Below, one piece after another: positions 28,735 to 38,477 of a stretch of 64,000 nucleotides of DNA (the first letter of the stretch is position 1; each line of letters opens with the position of its first letter). This DNA comes from Lelliottia jeotgali (lineage in GTDB: Bacteria; Pseudomonadota; Gammaproteobacteria; Enterobacterales; Enterobacteriaceae): NCBI GenBank assembly GCA_002271215.1, contig CP018628.1:2480001-2544000 (forward strand). The letters run 5' to 3'. Made by a program: the position numbers and the translations under genes. The notes beneath the pieces were generated by a model. The model was not told where the DNA came from. It made no database searches and saw only the letters and a program-made list of their open reading frames with translations.

Positions 28735-29377
28735 TCAGGAAGCGGCAACCATCCTGTTAATCGACGATCATCCGATGCTGCGCACCGGCGTTAAACAACT
28801 TGTCAGCATGGCGGCAGATATTACCGTGGTGGGAGAAGCCAGCAACGGGGAACAGGGTATTGAACTTGCCGAGTCACTCGATCCTGATTTGATCCTGCTC
28901 GATCTCAATATGCCGGGGATGAACGGGCTGGAAACGCTGGATAAGCTGCGCGAAAAATCTCTCTCCGGGCGCATCGTGGTGTTTAGCGTGTCCAACCATG
29001 AAGAAGACGTGGTCACCGCGCTGAAACGCGGCGCAGACGGGTATCTGCTCAAAGATATGGAACCGGAAGATCTACTGAAAGCCCTGCAACAGGCCGCCGC
29101 TGGTGAAATGGTCCTGAGCGAAGCCTTAACGCCGGTACTCGCCGCCAGTCTGCGCGCCAACCGCGCCACCTCTGACCGCGATGTGACTCAGTTAACCCCG
29201 CGCGAGCGCGATATTCTGAAGTTGATTGCCCAGGGACTGCCGAACAAAATGATCGCCCGTCGTCTGGATATCACCGAAAGCACGGTCAAAGTTCACGTCA
29301 AACACATGCTCAAGAAGATGAAGCTCAAATCTCGTGTTGAAGCGGCCGTTTGGGTTCACCAGGAGCGTATTTTCTAA
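28727..29377 (+). CDS. narL: Nitrate/nitrite response regulator NarL
   Basis: 216 aa. The receiver domain has Asp59 in [13 protein letters not shown]. The C-terminal LuxR-type helix-turn-helix is [19 protein letters not shown] with [12 protein letters not shown]. Phosphorylated by NarX (and NarQ elsewhere), it activates nar genes and represses alternative anaerobic genes. Its start lies inside narX (8-nt overlap), so the two are translationally coupled. It converges with ychO with a single base between the stop codons. Confidence 0.98.
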   Translation: MTNQEAATILLIDDHPMLRTGVKQLVSMAADITVVGEASNGEQGIELAESLDPDLILLDLNMPGMNGLETLDKLREKSLSGRIVVFSVSNHEEDVVTALKRGADGYLLKDMEPEDLLKALQQAAAGEMVLSEALTPVLAASLRANRATSDRDVTQLTPRERDILKLIAQGLPNKMIARRLDITESTVKVHVKHMLKKMKLKSRVEAAVWVHQERIF

Positions 29378-29378
29378 T

Positions 29379-30785
29379 TCATTCGTCCGGCAGCAGTTTC
29401 CATCTCGGATCGTCATCAGGCACCGCCATCAGCGGCTGCGACAGAGAGAGCGTGATCTCATTGGAAGAGACACGCTGCCCGTCTTCATCCTCGACCACCA
29501 CCGACAGCCGCCAGCGGTTCGTTGCGCCTTCACTTGCATCCCAGGCGGGCATAATCACGCTCCAGCCCTCGCTGCTTTTCGCATCTGGCGGCGAAGTCAA
29601 ACTTAACGCCTGCGTATCGCCCTGCCAGTGAAGTTGTCTCACTCCGTGCGTGCTGCGAATTTGCAGTTTCAGATTGACGGTATCACCCGAATGTAAATCC
29701 CACGGCGGCGTCGCCAGATACACCGACAGCGTTTTGCGCTGGCGGAACTCCATCACCGGAAGATTTGCGCGATTCGGTGAGTCATAGCGGCTCCCGCGCA
29801 GGGAGCGCGTGGCGGCCACTTCATCCGATGACAACTGCTTTTTCAGCGGGACGCCAAAACGGTAGTTGAGTTTCATGCCGAGGTTATTCTGGCTGACGCC
29901 GCTTTCCCCCTGCTTGTGTGCCGCAGAAAACGTCAACAACGGTACCGGCGTATAATCCAGCCCAAGATTGACCGCCATTGGGTTGTGATACCCAGTGCCG
30001 CTACGAAACAGATCAACGCTATCGCCAAAATATTGCTCAAAGCTGACGCTGGTATTCAGATGCTGAAAATAAGGTAGCCAGGCTTTCGCGGTCACATCGT
30101 ATCCTCGCGCCATCCGCTGTTCCTGCACGTCAGAGTTGTCGCGCCAGCTGGCAAACGGCTGATAATAATTTGCCGACAAACGTAGATTTTCGCCCCACGC
30201 TTCGGCACCCAGCCCGGCTCGCTGGAGATTTTCATCCAGCAGATTATCGTAAAAGGTGTTGTATCCGAGCAGCCATTTTCCGGCAACCCAGCGCTGACCC
30301 ATTCCGGCGTTGCTCACCAGACCGTCGGTTTGCTGCGTCAGCCCCAGCTGACTCCAGCTCAGATAACGATTGTTGTCCTGCCAGGGGATGAACCATCGCC
30401 CGCTGCTGCCAGTAAATTTCCCGTCGTCATCCACCAGCAAATCGACGCTGGCATTCCCCCACGGCGAAAGCCAGGATTCAATCTGTTGATTGACTTCCCC
30501 GCTGACGGCGTCGCGCACCTGACCAAACGCAAACTGACGCGCCTGCTCCCCTGTCGTCAGACCGTTGTCAGTCATACTGGCTTCACCAAAAGCTTTCACC
30601 ATCTCTGCCAGATGTTTTTCACTTTCGCCGGTTGGTTTGGCTAAACCGAGATCCGGCAGGCCATCACCATTGTTATCAAAGGGATTTCGCGCCTGCTGTT
30701 CAAAAGAACCGGGCGCAGCACAAACGGCTCCAGCCGGAATAAGCAGGAGCAACAACAGAGTACGAAGGTGAGGTAAAGCCATCAT
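29379..30785 (-). CDS. ychO: Invasin-like inverse autotransporter beta-barrel protein YchO
   Basis: 468 aa from the chosen start. The signal peptide is ALPHLRTLLLLLLIPAGAVCA. An intimin/invasin-type outer membrane beta-barrel follows (about 60-340, with SWLSPWGNASVDL and GYNTFYDNLLDENLQRAG). A short C-terminal domain with an immunoglobulin-like look (about 370-465) follows that. It lacks the long adhesive repeats of true invasins. The frame is open to 30863, but the extension has no homology and would spoil the signal peptide. The two adjacent ATGs at 30785 and 30782 are equally likely. Confidence 0.88.
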   Translation of the reverse strand: MMALPHLRTLLLLLLIPAGAVCAAPGSFEQQARNPFDNNGDGLPDLGLAKPTGESEKHLAEMVKAFGEASMTDNGLTTGEQARQFAFGQVRDAVSGEVNQQIESWLSPWGNASVDLLVDDDGKFTGSSGRWFIPWQDNNRYLSWSQLGLTQQTDGLVSNAGMGQRWVAGKWLLGYNTFYDNLLDENLQRAGLGAEAWGENLRLSANYYQPFASWRDNSDVQEQRMARGYDVTAKAWLPYFQHLNTSVSFEQYFGDSVDLFRSGTGYHNPMAVNLGLDYTPVPLLTFSAAHKQGESGVSQNNLGMKLNYRFGVPLKKQLSSDEVAATRSLRGSRYDSPNRANLPVMEFRQRKTLSVYLATPPWDLHSGDTVNLKLQIRSTHGVRQLHWQGDTQALSLTSPPDAKSSEGWSVIMPAWDASEGATNRWRLSVVVEDEDGQRVSSNEITLSLSQPLMAVPDDDPRWKLLPDE

Positions 30786-30968
30786 TAAGGTCGTAACTGT
30801 GATCCAGATCGCATGTCTATACAGCTGTAACCTTAACGCGTTCTGGAAGTTTTTGCAGCCCAAAGGGGAATTTCAGGAATATCCTGAAGCAACTTTGTAT
30901 TCTTCCTCGCCAGCGCGGTAGCATAGGCAACGGACATTTTTCCCGCCTTGCTATCTACAGGAGTGAAC

Positions 30969-31322
30969 ATGCAAAAAATCGTGATCGTCGCCAACGGAGC
31001 GGCCTATGGAAGTGAATCCCTGTTTAACAGCCTGCGTCTTGCCATCGCTCTGCGCGATCAGGATAGCGAACTGGATCTGCGACTGTTTTTAATGTCAGAT
31101 GCCGTCACCGCCGGGCTGAAAGGACAAAAACCCGCCGAGGGGTATAACATTCAGCAGATGCTGGAAATCCTCATCGCGCAGAACGTCCCGGTGAAGCTAT
31201 GTAAAACCTGCACCGACGGACGCGGGATCACTCCCCTGCCGCTGATCGAGGGGGTTGAAATCGGTACTCTGGTTGAGCTGGCGCAGTGGACTCTTTCCGC
31301 CGACAAAGTATTAGCTTTTTAA
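30969..31322 (+). CDS. ychN: DsrE-family protein YchN
   Basis: 117 aa, as in E. coli. DsrE/DsrF-like fold, small cytoplasmic protein. A conserved cysteine pair in KLCKTCTDGRG (about 76-79) suggests sulfur or redox chemistry, but the role is unknown. The frame is open seven codons earlier, but MQKIVIVANGAAYGSESLFN begins the homology. It is divergent from ychO. Confidence 0.94.
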   Translation: MQKIVIVANGAAYGSESLFNSLRLAIALRDQDSELDLRLFLMSDAVTAGLKGQKPAEGYNIQQMLEILIAQNVPVKLCKTCTDGRGITPLPLIEGVEIGTLVELAQWTLSADKVLAF

Positions 31323-31429
31323 TAATAAAACCGTAAACATATTTTTTACTTATGGACGCGGTTGCACCATCAAGTTCCTGCTCGAGTTGCCGATACGCAC
31401 CTTAAGCCAACTCAGCAGGTATTCAGCAT

Positions 31430-33214
31430 ATGTTAAGGTCAATCCGTGCCCGTATCATCGCCGCGACGACAGGTTGTCTTGTCGTCGCCCTTCTTCTTAA
31501 TACCGTCATTAATTTCCAGGTCACACGTCAGGATAACCAGCAATCGCAACGCGATATTCTGGCCAGTACCAGCGCCAGTCATAATCTCGCCATTGCCGAC
31601 TGGGTCAACAGCAAATTAACGGTCATTGCCTCTGCGCAATCTGTGGCCCTGAGCGACGACCCGGTTCCGGTATTTAAACAGCTGGCACAAGCGGGTGGTT
31701 TCACCAACGTCTACGTCGGCTACGCCAGCAAAACGGCGAAATTCTCCGATCCGGCGGGCGTGCCAGCGGATTACGATCCGACCGTGCGCCCGTGGTATCA
31801 GCAGGTAGTCAGCGCCGATGCGCCGGTGGTCACTGCCCCGTATGTCGATGCTGGCACCGGTAAGCTGGTCGTGACGTTTGCTGTGCCGGTAAAAGAAAAC
31901 GGTGCACTGAAAGCGGTAGTCGCCGGAGATGTGGCGATGGACAGCGTGGTGGCTAACGTGCGTGGTATTCACCCGACACCCGCCAGCAGCGGTCTGCTGA
32001 TTGACAGCGACGGTACGGTAATTGCCGCCAACGATCCGGCGCTGACGCTCAAACCGTTTGCAGAAGCGATCAATGGCGTTGATATTAACGAGCTGAAAAA
32101 AGGCCACGAAATCGACGGTACATTGGGCGGCGTGGAGAAAACCTTTGTCGCCACACCGGTGGCAGGCACGCACTGGCTGCTTATCGTGGCGCTCGACAGT
32201 AACGACGCCACCTCCGGGATGCGTTCCTTGTTGAAAGCATCTGCTCTGTCGCTGATCATTCTGGTGCTGCTGAGCGGCGCAATTGTCCATTTCACCATTG
32301 CACGACTGTTAAAACGTCTGTCAAATATTCGCGACGCGATGCACGCCATCGCCAACGGCACCAACGATTTATCACAGCGTCTGCCGGATAACGGCCAGGA
32401 CGAAGTGGCAGAAATTGCCCAGGCCTTTAACGCCTTTAGCGACAAGCTCTCGACGGTGATGGTGCAGCTACGCGATGCCAGCTCCTCGGTCAAAAACGCC
32501 GCGCGCGAAATTGCCGCAGGCAACCAGGATCTGTCGGGCCGTACCGAGCAGGCTGCTTCCAGCCTGCGCGAAACCGCCAGCGCCGTGGAGCAGATCACCG
32601 CCTCTGTCACCCAGTCCACCGAATCGGCGGCGGAAGCTAACGATCAGGCAAGCAAAGCCTCGGCAGCGGCCTCACGCGGGGGTGAAGTGGTTTCTCAGGC
32701 CATCAGTACCATGCAATCCATTGAAGTGGCGTCGGCTAAAATCGGTGATATCACCAGCGTCATTGACGGAATTGCCTTCCAGACCAATATCCTGGCGCTG
32801 AACGCAGCGGTAGAAGCGGCCCGTGCGGGTGAGCAAGGTCGCGGATTTGCGGTAGTCGCCGGGGAAGTACGCAGTCTGGCAAGTCGCAGCGCACAGGCGG
32901 CCAAGGAGATCAAAACGCTGATCGATTCAACCGCCGACAGCGTGGCGACCGGTTCGCGGTATGTACATCTGGCCGGTGAAAGCATGGATGAGATCCGCTC
33001 GACTATCGGCAGCGTGTCCGGGATCATGCGTGAAATCACCATCGCGACCAGCGAACAGATGAAAGGCATTCACGAGATCAACCACGCCGTAACGCATCTT
33101 GACCGTATGGTGCAGCAAAACGCCGAACTGGTGGTGGAATCCGCCGCTGCGGCGAGCGCTCTGCAAAGCCAGGCGGGCGACCTTGCTGAAACGGCGGGGC
33201 ATTTCCGCATATAA
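31430..33214 (+). CDS. Methyl-accepting chemotaxis protein with dCache-type sensor
   Basis: 594 aa chemoreceptor. TM1 about 9-28, periplasmic domain about 30-268, TM2 about 269-291, HAMP about 292-345. A cytoplasmic signalling hairpin has its tip at DGIAFQTNILALNAAVEAAR. The periplasmic domain has Y115, R120, W122, Y123, Y138 and D167. Their spacing equals that of the amino-acid-binding motif I recall for dCache_1AA receptors such as PctA, so an amino-acid ligand is predicted. It lacks the C-terminal NWETF pentapeptide used by CheR/CheB. It is absent from this position in K-12, between ychN and chaC. Confidence 0.92.
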   Translation: MLRSIRARIIAATTGCLVVALLLNTVINFQVTRQDNQQSQRDILASTSASHNLAIADWVNSKLTVIASAQSVALSDDPVPVFKQLAQAGGFTNVYVGYASKTAKFSDPAGVPADYDPTVRPWYQQVVSADAPVVTAPYVDAGTGKLVVTFAVPVKENGALKAVVAGDVAMDSVVANVRGIHPTPASSGLLIDSDGTVIAANDPALTLKPFAEAINGVDINELKKGHEIDGTLGGVEKTFVATPVAGTHWLLIVALDSNDATSGMRSLLKASALSLIILVLLSGAIVHFTIARLLKRLSNIRDAMHAIANGTNDLSQRLPDNGQDEVAEIAQAFNAFSDKLSTVMVQLRDASSSVKNAAREIAAGNQDLSGRTEQAASSLRETASAVEQITASVTQSTESAAEANDQASKASAAASRGGEVVSQAISTMQSIEVASAKIGDITSVIDGIAFQTNILALNAAVEAARAGEQGRGFAVVAGEVRSLASRSAQAAKEIKTLIDSTADSVATGSRYVHLAGESMDEIRSTIGSVSGIMREITIATSEQMKGIHEINHAVTHLDRMVQQNAELVVESAAAASALQSQAGDLAETAGHFRI

Positions 33215-33426
33215 TTTTAGTGTGGCGCGTATTGGCCTGTTCAAATACGCGCCAGCTGAACCCTTTCAGGCATTTTGTCATTTTTGTTTAAACGTTATGC
33301 CATTTTTTGATCAAAATCAGCATCCTCTCCCTTCCCCTTTGGTGTTATGCCATGAGTGAATTGTGAACAACATCACGCTCAGGATTAACCGCAGGGAGCG
33401 CGTTTTTCGGGACAACGGGGTAAAAA

Positions 33427-33669
33427 ATGGCACGGGTAAAAACAAGTTTGAAACTGTTTGGCGGGGATACGGTAGTCGTGCGCTGCTCTGAGCGCTGCCA
33501 TATTCATCTGATGAGCGCGAAAGCGCAGAAGTCGTCGCAGGCGGATATTCTCAGTGTGCAGAATAAAGACAATGCGTGGTTAACCGTGCCTTACACCGGC
33601 ACCTGGGATGTGTTGATTGACAGCCACAGTCAGTCGCTTGAGCACTCCGTCAGCTACGTCGCTGCCTGA
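33427..33669 (+). CDS. Small protein of unknown function (possible DUF1883-like)
   Basis: 80 aa, no signal peptide or membrane helix. Beta-rich pattern with alternating hydrophobic residues and a C-terminal WDVLIDSHSQSLEHSVSYV that resembles the end of DUF1883 proteins; this assignment is a recollection and weak. The ATG is preceded by a purine-rich stretch (ACGGGGTAAAAA). It is monocistronic in appearance: 212 bp from the chemoreceptor gene and followed by a REP element. Not present here in K-12. Confidence 0.65.
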   Translation: MARVKTSLKLFGGDTVVVRCSERCHIHLMSAKAQKSSQADILSVQNKDNAWLTVPYTGTWDVLIDSHSQSLEHSVSYVAA

Positions 33670-33732
33670 AAAAGCTGCCTGGCGGCACTGCGTTTGCACA
33701 GGCCTACAAAACCGTTGATCTGATTGGCTTTT

Positions 33733-33770
33733 GTAGGCCGGGTAAGGCTCAGCCGCCACCCGGCTTTTTT
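33733..33770. repeat. REP element, possible chaC terminator
   Basis: Canonical palindrome GCCGGGTAAGGCTCAGCCGCCACCCGGC followed on the plus strand by T7. It sits between convergent genes. The T run suits termination of the small plus-strand gene at 33427. Confidence 0.8.
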
Positions 33771-33773
33771 TTA

Positions 33774-34469
33774 TCAGGCAAAACCCGGGCGCAATGAGGC
33801 TTCGCGGGAATCTCCCTCAATCAAGGCTTTGACCTTCGTCACCAGCTCGTTCAGGCAATCATCCTGCATCCCTAAACGCGTCAGTTCCTGATCGAGTGAG
33901 AACAGATACTGGGCATTGGTTCCCAGCGGCCCGCTGGCTGCGGCAATCAGTGGCGCAATGACCTGTGTTCGGGTATCGGATTCATACAGCGGATGGCGCG
34001 GGTCCATGATAAAGACCAGCGCATTGACGGTGCGTCCGTCGTCGAGCTCCAGTTTGCACCAGCTCGGCAAATAGCAGCCGGTGATCATTTCACGCTTCCA
34101 CAGCAGCGCCAGCTCGTCCTCGAGGGTATCGTCCGGCAGACGATAGGCGACGCCGGTGGTGCGCCCGCCCTCTTTCAGTGCAAGCATCCGGCCAGGCTGA
34201 CAGGCGCTACCGCGACCGGCAGTGAGGCGCAGACAAAATGCGCGATGCCAGCCAGGAAGCGTACCCGTTGCGGATTCCACATACTCCAGCGCGGGATTCC
34301 ACATCAGCGAACCATAACCAAATATCCATACCGGGCCTTCATCCGGGCGGCAGGCCATCGTCGCCGCAAGCGACGCAGCACGTTGTTCAGCCGACCAGAG
34401 AAGCGATTCCTCAATAGCACCAAATGCCGTCTTACAATCTGCCTTCATTAAGAAATCACGCGTTAACAC
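33774..34469 (-). CDS. chaC: Glutathione-specific gamma-glutamylcyclotransferase ChaC
   Basis: 231 aa from the GTG at 34467-34469, exactly the E. coli length and preceded by a near-perfect GGAGGT. Cleaves glutathione to 5-oxoproline and Cys-Gly. The gamma-glutamylcyclotransferase fold is seen in VWIFGYGSLMWNP (the YGSL substrate loop). The frame stays open to 34526, but that extension has no homology. It lies 178 bp downstream of chaB on the same strand. Confidence 0.94.
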   Translation of the reverse strand: MLTRDFLMKADCKTAFGAIEESLLWSAEQRAASLAATMACRPDEGPVWIFGYGSLMWNPALEYVESATGTLPGWHRAFCLRLTAGRGSACQPGRMLALKEGGRTTGVAYRLPDDTLEDELALLWKREMITGCYLPSWCKLELDDGRTVNALVFIMDPRHPLYESDTRTQVIAPLIAAASGPLGTNAQYLFSLDQELTRLGMQDDCLNELVTKVKALIEGDSREASLRPGFA

Positions 34470-34647
34470 TTTACCACCTCCGCCACTGCATGCTTCCGTG
34501 CGACATCTTTTACGCCTTCCCGGCATTTTCGTTTCTGCTCATTTTGACAGCAGTTAATAAACGATAAGCAATTCACAGGCCAGTTGCAATACAACGAAAG
34601 TTCAACAGCCGGAAAAGTCAAAACAGAGGTGGCTAATCATAAGAGCA

Positions 34648-34878
34648 CTATTTCTTTTTATGCCATTTCTCATCCTCCCCTTTTTCATAATCGTGTTTGA
34701 CAGCCGCCCAGGCGACGCGATGGGCGGTCTCTTCGCGGCTGGCGTCATCGCGACGGTCCTCTTTATCCTTATATTGCTCCCAGGCGCTGTTAAACGCCTC
34801 TTTGTAGATTTCCTGCGCGTGGGACGGCAGAACGTGCTGGACGCTGTCAGGCAGGTCTTTTTTTGATTTGTAGGGCAT
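34648..34878 (-). CDS. chaB: ChaB, putative cation transport regulator
   Basis: 76 aa, highly charged, soluble. ChaB family: PYKSKKDLPDSVQHVLPSHA, EIYKEAFNSAWEQYKD and the lysine-rich C-terminus are nearly identical to E. coli ChaB. It was named as a regulator of the ChaA antiporter, but its mechanism is not established. Two ATGs are adjacent; the second (34876-34878) matches the E. coli start. Divergent from chaA. Confidence 0.94.
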   Translation of the reverse strand: MPYKSKKDLPDSVQHVLPSHAQEIYKEAFNSAWEQYKDKEDRRDDASREETAHRVAWAAVKHDYEKGEDEKWHKKK

Positions 34879-35148
34879 CACTCACCTCTTTTGAGTCAAA
34901 AAGGTAAGTGTGGTCGATAGGGGTTACCGTTGCCAGTCAAAATGACAATTGTGTGAAATTAATGAACTTAATCTACTGTTATTTAGTGTGTATTTAGATT
35001 AAAAGCGATTTTACAGGCGCTTTGATAAAAATAGCCACTGTGACGTAAAATTAAGTAAAACATCACTGGAAATTATCTGTTTTCTGTTAGTTTAATGGCC
35101 TGCAATTTCATTCTATAATTACAATCACCTGCATTCACGGAGTATCAC

Positions 35149-36249
35149 ATGACAACAACACATGAGGCGGTTAAGACCCGCCACAAGGAGACGTCGCTTA
35201 TTTTCCCGCTTGTGGCACTGGCCGTGCTGCTCTTCTGGGGAAGTAGCCAGTCACTGCCAGTGGTCGTTGGAATTAACATTCTTGCTCTTATTGGTATTTT
35301 ATCCAGCGCATTTAGCGTTGTTCGCCACGCCGACGTACTGGCGCACCGCCTTGGCGAACCCTACGGCTCTCTGATTTTAAGTCTTTCCGTTGTTATTCTC
35401 GAAGTAAGCTTAATTTCCGCATTGATGGCAACCGGCGATGCCGCACCGACGCTGATGCGCGATACGCTGTATTCGATCATTATGATTGTGACCGGCGGTC
35501 TGGTAGGCTTCTCGCTGCTTTTGGGCGGGGGCAAATTCGCCACTCAGTATATGAACCTGTTTGGTATTAAACAGTATCTGATCGCCCTCTTCCCGCTGGC
35601 AATTATTGTACTGGTGTTCCCAATGGCACTGCCGGGCGCCAATTTCACCACCGGGCAGGCGCTGCTGGTCGCGCTCATTTCCGCCGCCATGTACGGCGTT
35701 TTCCTGCTGATTCAAACCAAAACGCACCAAAGCCTGTTCGTCTACGAGCATGAAGATGACGGCGACGACGATGACCCACACCACGGTAAGCCTTCTGCGC
35801 ACAGCAGCCTGTGGCATACGGTTTGGCTGATCGTACATCTGATTGCGGTAATCGCAGTCACCAAAATGAATGCGAATCCGCTGGAAACCTTGCTGACCGA
35901 GCTGAACGCCCCTGTGGCCTTTACCGGCTTCCTGGTCGCCTTGCTGATTCTGTCACCAGAAGGTTTAGGCGCTCTGAAAGCGGTTCTCAGCAACCAGGTG
36001 CAGCGCGCAATGAACCTGTTCTTTGGTTCCGTGCTGGCGACGATTTCACTCACCGTACCGGTAGTGACGTTGATTGCCTTTATGACCGGGAATGACCTGC
36101 ACTTTGCGCTGGGTGCGCCAGAGATGATTGTGATGATGGCGTCGTTGCTGCTGTGTCAGATTTCGTTTTCGACCGGACGCACCAACGTGCTAAACGGCGC
36201 GGCGCATCTGGCGCTGTTTATCGCGTATCTGATGACGATTTTTGCCTGA
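35149..36249 (+). CDS. chaA: Sodium/calcium-proton antiporter ChaA
   Basis: 366 aa inner membrane exchanger of the CaCA superfamily with about eleven helices. It exports Na+, Ca2+ or K+ in exchange for protons at alkaline pH. The two alpha repeats appear around LSVVILEVSLISALMATG and LILSPEGLGALKAVLSNQVQR. A strongly acidic cytoplasmic loop (EHEDDGDDDDPHHGK, about 203-217) between the halves resembles a calcium-sensing element. Divergent from chaB with a 270-bp gap. Confidence 0.96.
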   Translation: MTTTHEAVKTRHKETSLIFPLVALAVLLFWGSSQSLPVVVGINILALIGILSSAFSVVRHADVLAHRLGEPYGSLILSLSVVILEVSLISALMATGDAAPTLMRDTLYSIIMIVTGGLVGFSLLLGGGKFATQYMNLFGIKQYLIALFPLAIIVLVFPMALPGANFTTGQALLVALISAAMYGVFLLIQTKTHQSLFVYEHEDDGDDDDPHHGKPSAHSSLWHTVWLIVHLIAVIAVTKMNANPLETLLTELNAPVAFTGFLVALLILSPEGLGALKAVLSNQVQRAMNLFFGSVLATISLTVPVVTLIAFMTGNDLHFALGAPEMIVMMASLLLCQISFSTGRTNVLNGAAHLALFIAYLMTIFA

Positions 36250-36269
36250 CGTTCTTTGTCTGAACTGTT

Positions 36270-36304
36270 TTGCCGGGTGGCGGCTTCGCCTTACCCGGCC
36301 TACA
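36270..36304. repeat. REP element
   Basis: GCCGGGTGGCGGCTTCGCCTTACCCGGC palindrome between the convergent genes chaA and kdsA. No Ldr toxin-antitoxin units, which K-12 carries in this gap, are present. Confidence 0.8.
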
Positions 36305-36340
36305 AGACCGACAGTAACGTATAACCCGCGCGCCGGGCAT

Positions 36341-36368
36341 AAAAAAACCCGCCGTGGCGGGTTTTTTT
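36341..36368. terminator. Bidirectional terminator between chaA and kdsA
   Basis: CCCGCC/GGCGGG stem (36348-36353 and 36356-36361) flanked by A7 and T7, so it works in both directions. It lies 14 bp after the kdsA stop codon. Confidence 0.9.
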
Positions 36369-36381
36369 ATTAGCTCAAAGA

Positions 36382-37245
<864 letters not shown>

Positions 37246-37272
37246 TTATTCAGGTGTGAATCGGAATTAAGA

Positions 37273-38082
37273 TTAATGCAGTGTAATTTGTTTGTGCGCG
37301 ATCGCGTTGATCTGCGCACGGATCATTTCGCTTATCGGATCTTCCGGGCACTGCTCAACAAAGTAGTTCAAATCATTGAGCGCTACGTGCTCACATTCCA
37401 GCTGCGCGTAGATAAGGCCACGGTCACGGATCTCATACGGATCTTCCGGGTTGAACTGCAGCAGCACTTCGCTCGCACGCAGGGCAAGCTCCATCTGCCG
37501 CTCTTCCATCAGCGCCGATTTCAGCGTATCCAGCAGCTTGCGCACCACTTCTGCGTTATCCGCTTCATCGAGATCTTCGTTAAACAGTTCTGCTACCGGG
37601 CTGATATTACCCTTCAGCCAGACATCCAGCGTGTGCTCGTCCAGCGTGTCACCGTTAAACGGGTTGATCAGCCACATTTCGCCGTCCAGCCACTCCGCGC
37701 GCAGAATCATCTGCGTCGGGAAAATGACCGGCACCAGCGGAATATCCAGCCGGTTGGCAACCCACAGCAATACGGCCCCCAGAGCAACAGCGCTACCCTG
37801 ACGGTTTTTCAGTACCTGATCCAGCCACAGCGCGTCGGAAAGACGATACACGCCGCGCGTGTCGCAAAAGCCCCATTCGCCGTAGAACAGCTCGATAAGC
37901 TTCTCCAGCTGCCAGTCCTGAGGACGCGCCTGACTGATCTCTTCACGCGCCATACTTGCCAGATTTTCCAGCTCATCGTAGACCCACTGTGAGGTGAAAT
38001 CGTCGCGGATCATCTCTGAGATCAGGACCATTCCATCGCAAAGCGGTACTTTATTAAATTCGAAATCGGCTAAGGACCTCAT
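37273..38082 (-). CDS. sirB1: SirB1 family protein (transglutaminase-like, TPR)
   Basis: 269 aa (YchA in older naming). N-terminal transglutaminase-like fold lacking an obvious catalytic triad, then a C-terminal helical tetratricopeptide-like region (EVLLQFNPEDPYEIRDRGLIYAQL). Function uncertain. It lies 2 bp after sirB2 and 36 bp before kdsA, so it is co-transcribed. Confidence 0.93.
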   Translation of the reverse strand: MRSLADFEFNKVPLCDGMVLISEMIRDDFTSQWVYDELENLASMAREEISQARPQDWQLEKLIELFYGEWGFCDTRGVYRLSDALWLDQVLKNRQGSAVALGAVLLWVANRLDIPLVPVIFPTQMILRAEWLDGEMWLINPFNGDTLDEHTLDVWLKGNISPVAELFNEDLDEADNAEVVRKLLDTLKSALMEERQMELALRASEVLLQFNPEDPYEIRDRGLIYAQLECEHVALNDLNYFVEQCPEDPISEMIRAQINAIAHKQITLH

Positions 38083-38084
38083 AC

Positions 38085-38477
38085 TTACCCCAGTAACGGT
38101 ATTCTTGTGGTGGCGAGTTTAATGATGATGTACAGCACCACCAGCCCCAGCAGAAAGGCAATAAATCCGGTCTGCTGGCTGCGCGGACGACGACGTCCAA
38201 GCGCGATAAAACCCAAAACGATGTAGATGATAACGCCAAACAGCTTTTCAGTCAGCCATGTGCCTTTATCAGTAAAGGGCAGATAGCCCGTCAGCCACAT
38301 TAAACCGGCGCCTGAAAGGAACAAAATCGTGTCGATGCAGTGCGGCGCAACACGCACCCATCGGGCGTTGCTCAGCGGATGATTGCTGTAACGCCACCAG
38401 TAACGCACTACAAAAAAGCTGATAGTCAGCACCACGGCAGCGATATGCAGGGTTATCAAGATGCTAAACGCGCTCAT
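38085..38477 (-). CDS. sirB2: SirB2 family inner membrane protein
   Basis: 130 aa with four membrane helices (about 5-23, 46-66, 75-95, 102-122). Family sequence YWWRYSNHPLSNARWVRVAPH follows the first helix. Function unknown. Its start overlaps the prmC stop by 4 nt. Confidence 0.93.
   Translation of the reverse strand: MSAFSILITLHIAAVVLTISFFVVRYWWRYSNHPLSNARWVRVAPHCIDTILFLSGAGLMWLTGYLPFTDKGTWLTEKLFGVIIYIVLGFIALGRRRPRSQQTGFIAFLLGLVVLYIIIKLATTRIPLLG

Noticed and set aside
30786..30863. Longer N-terminus for YchO
   Set aside because: It would bury the clear Sec signal peptide behind 26 unconserved residues.
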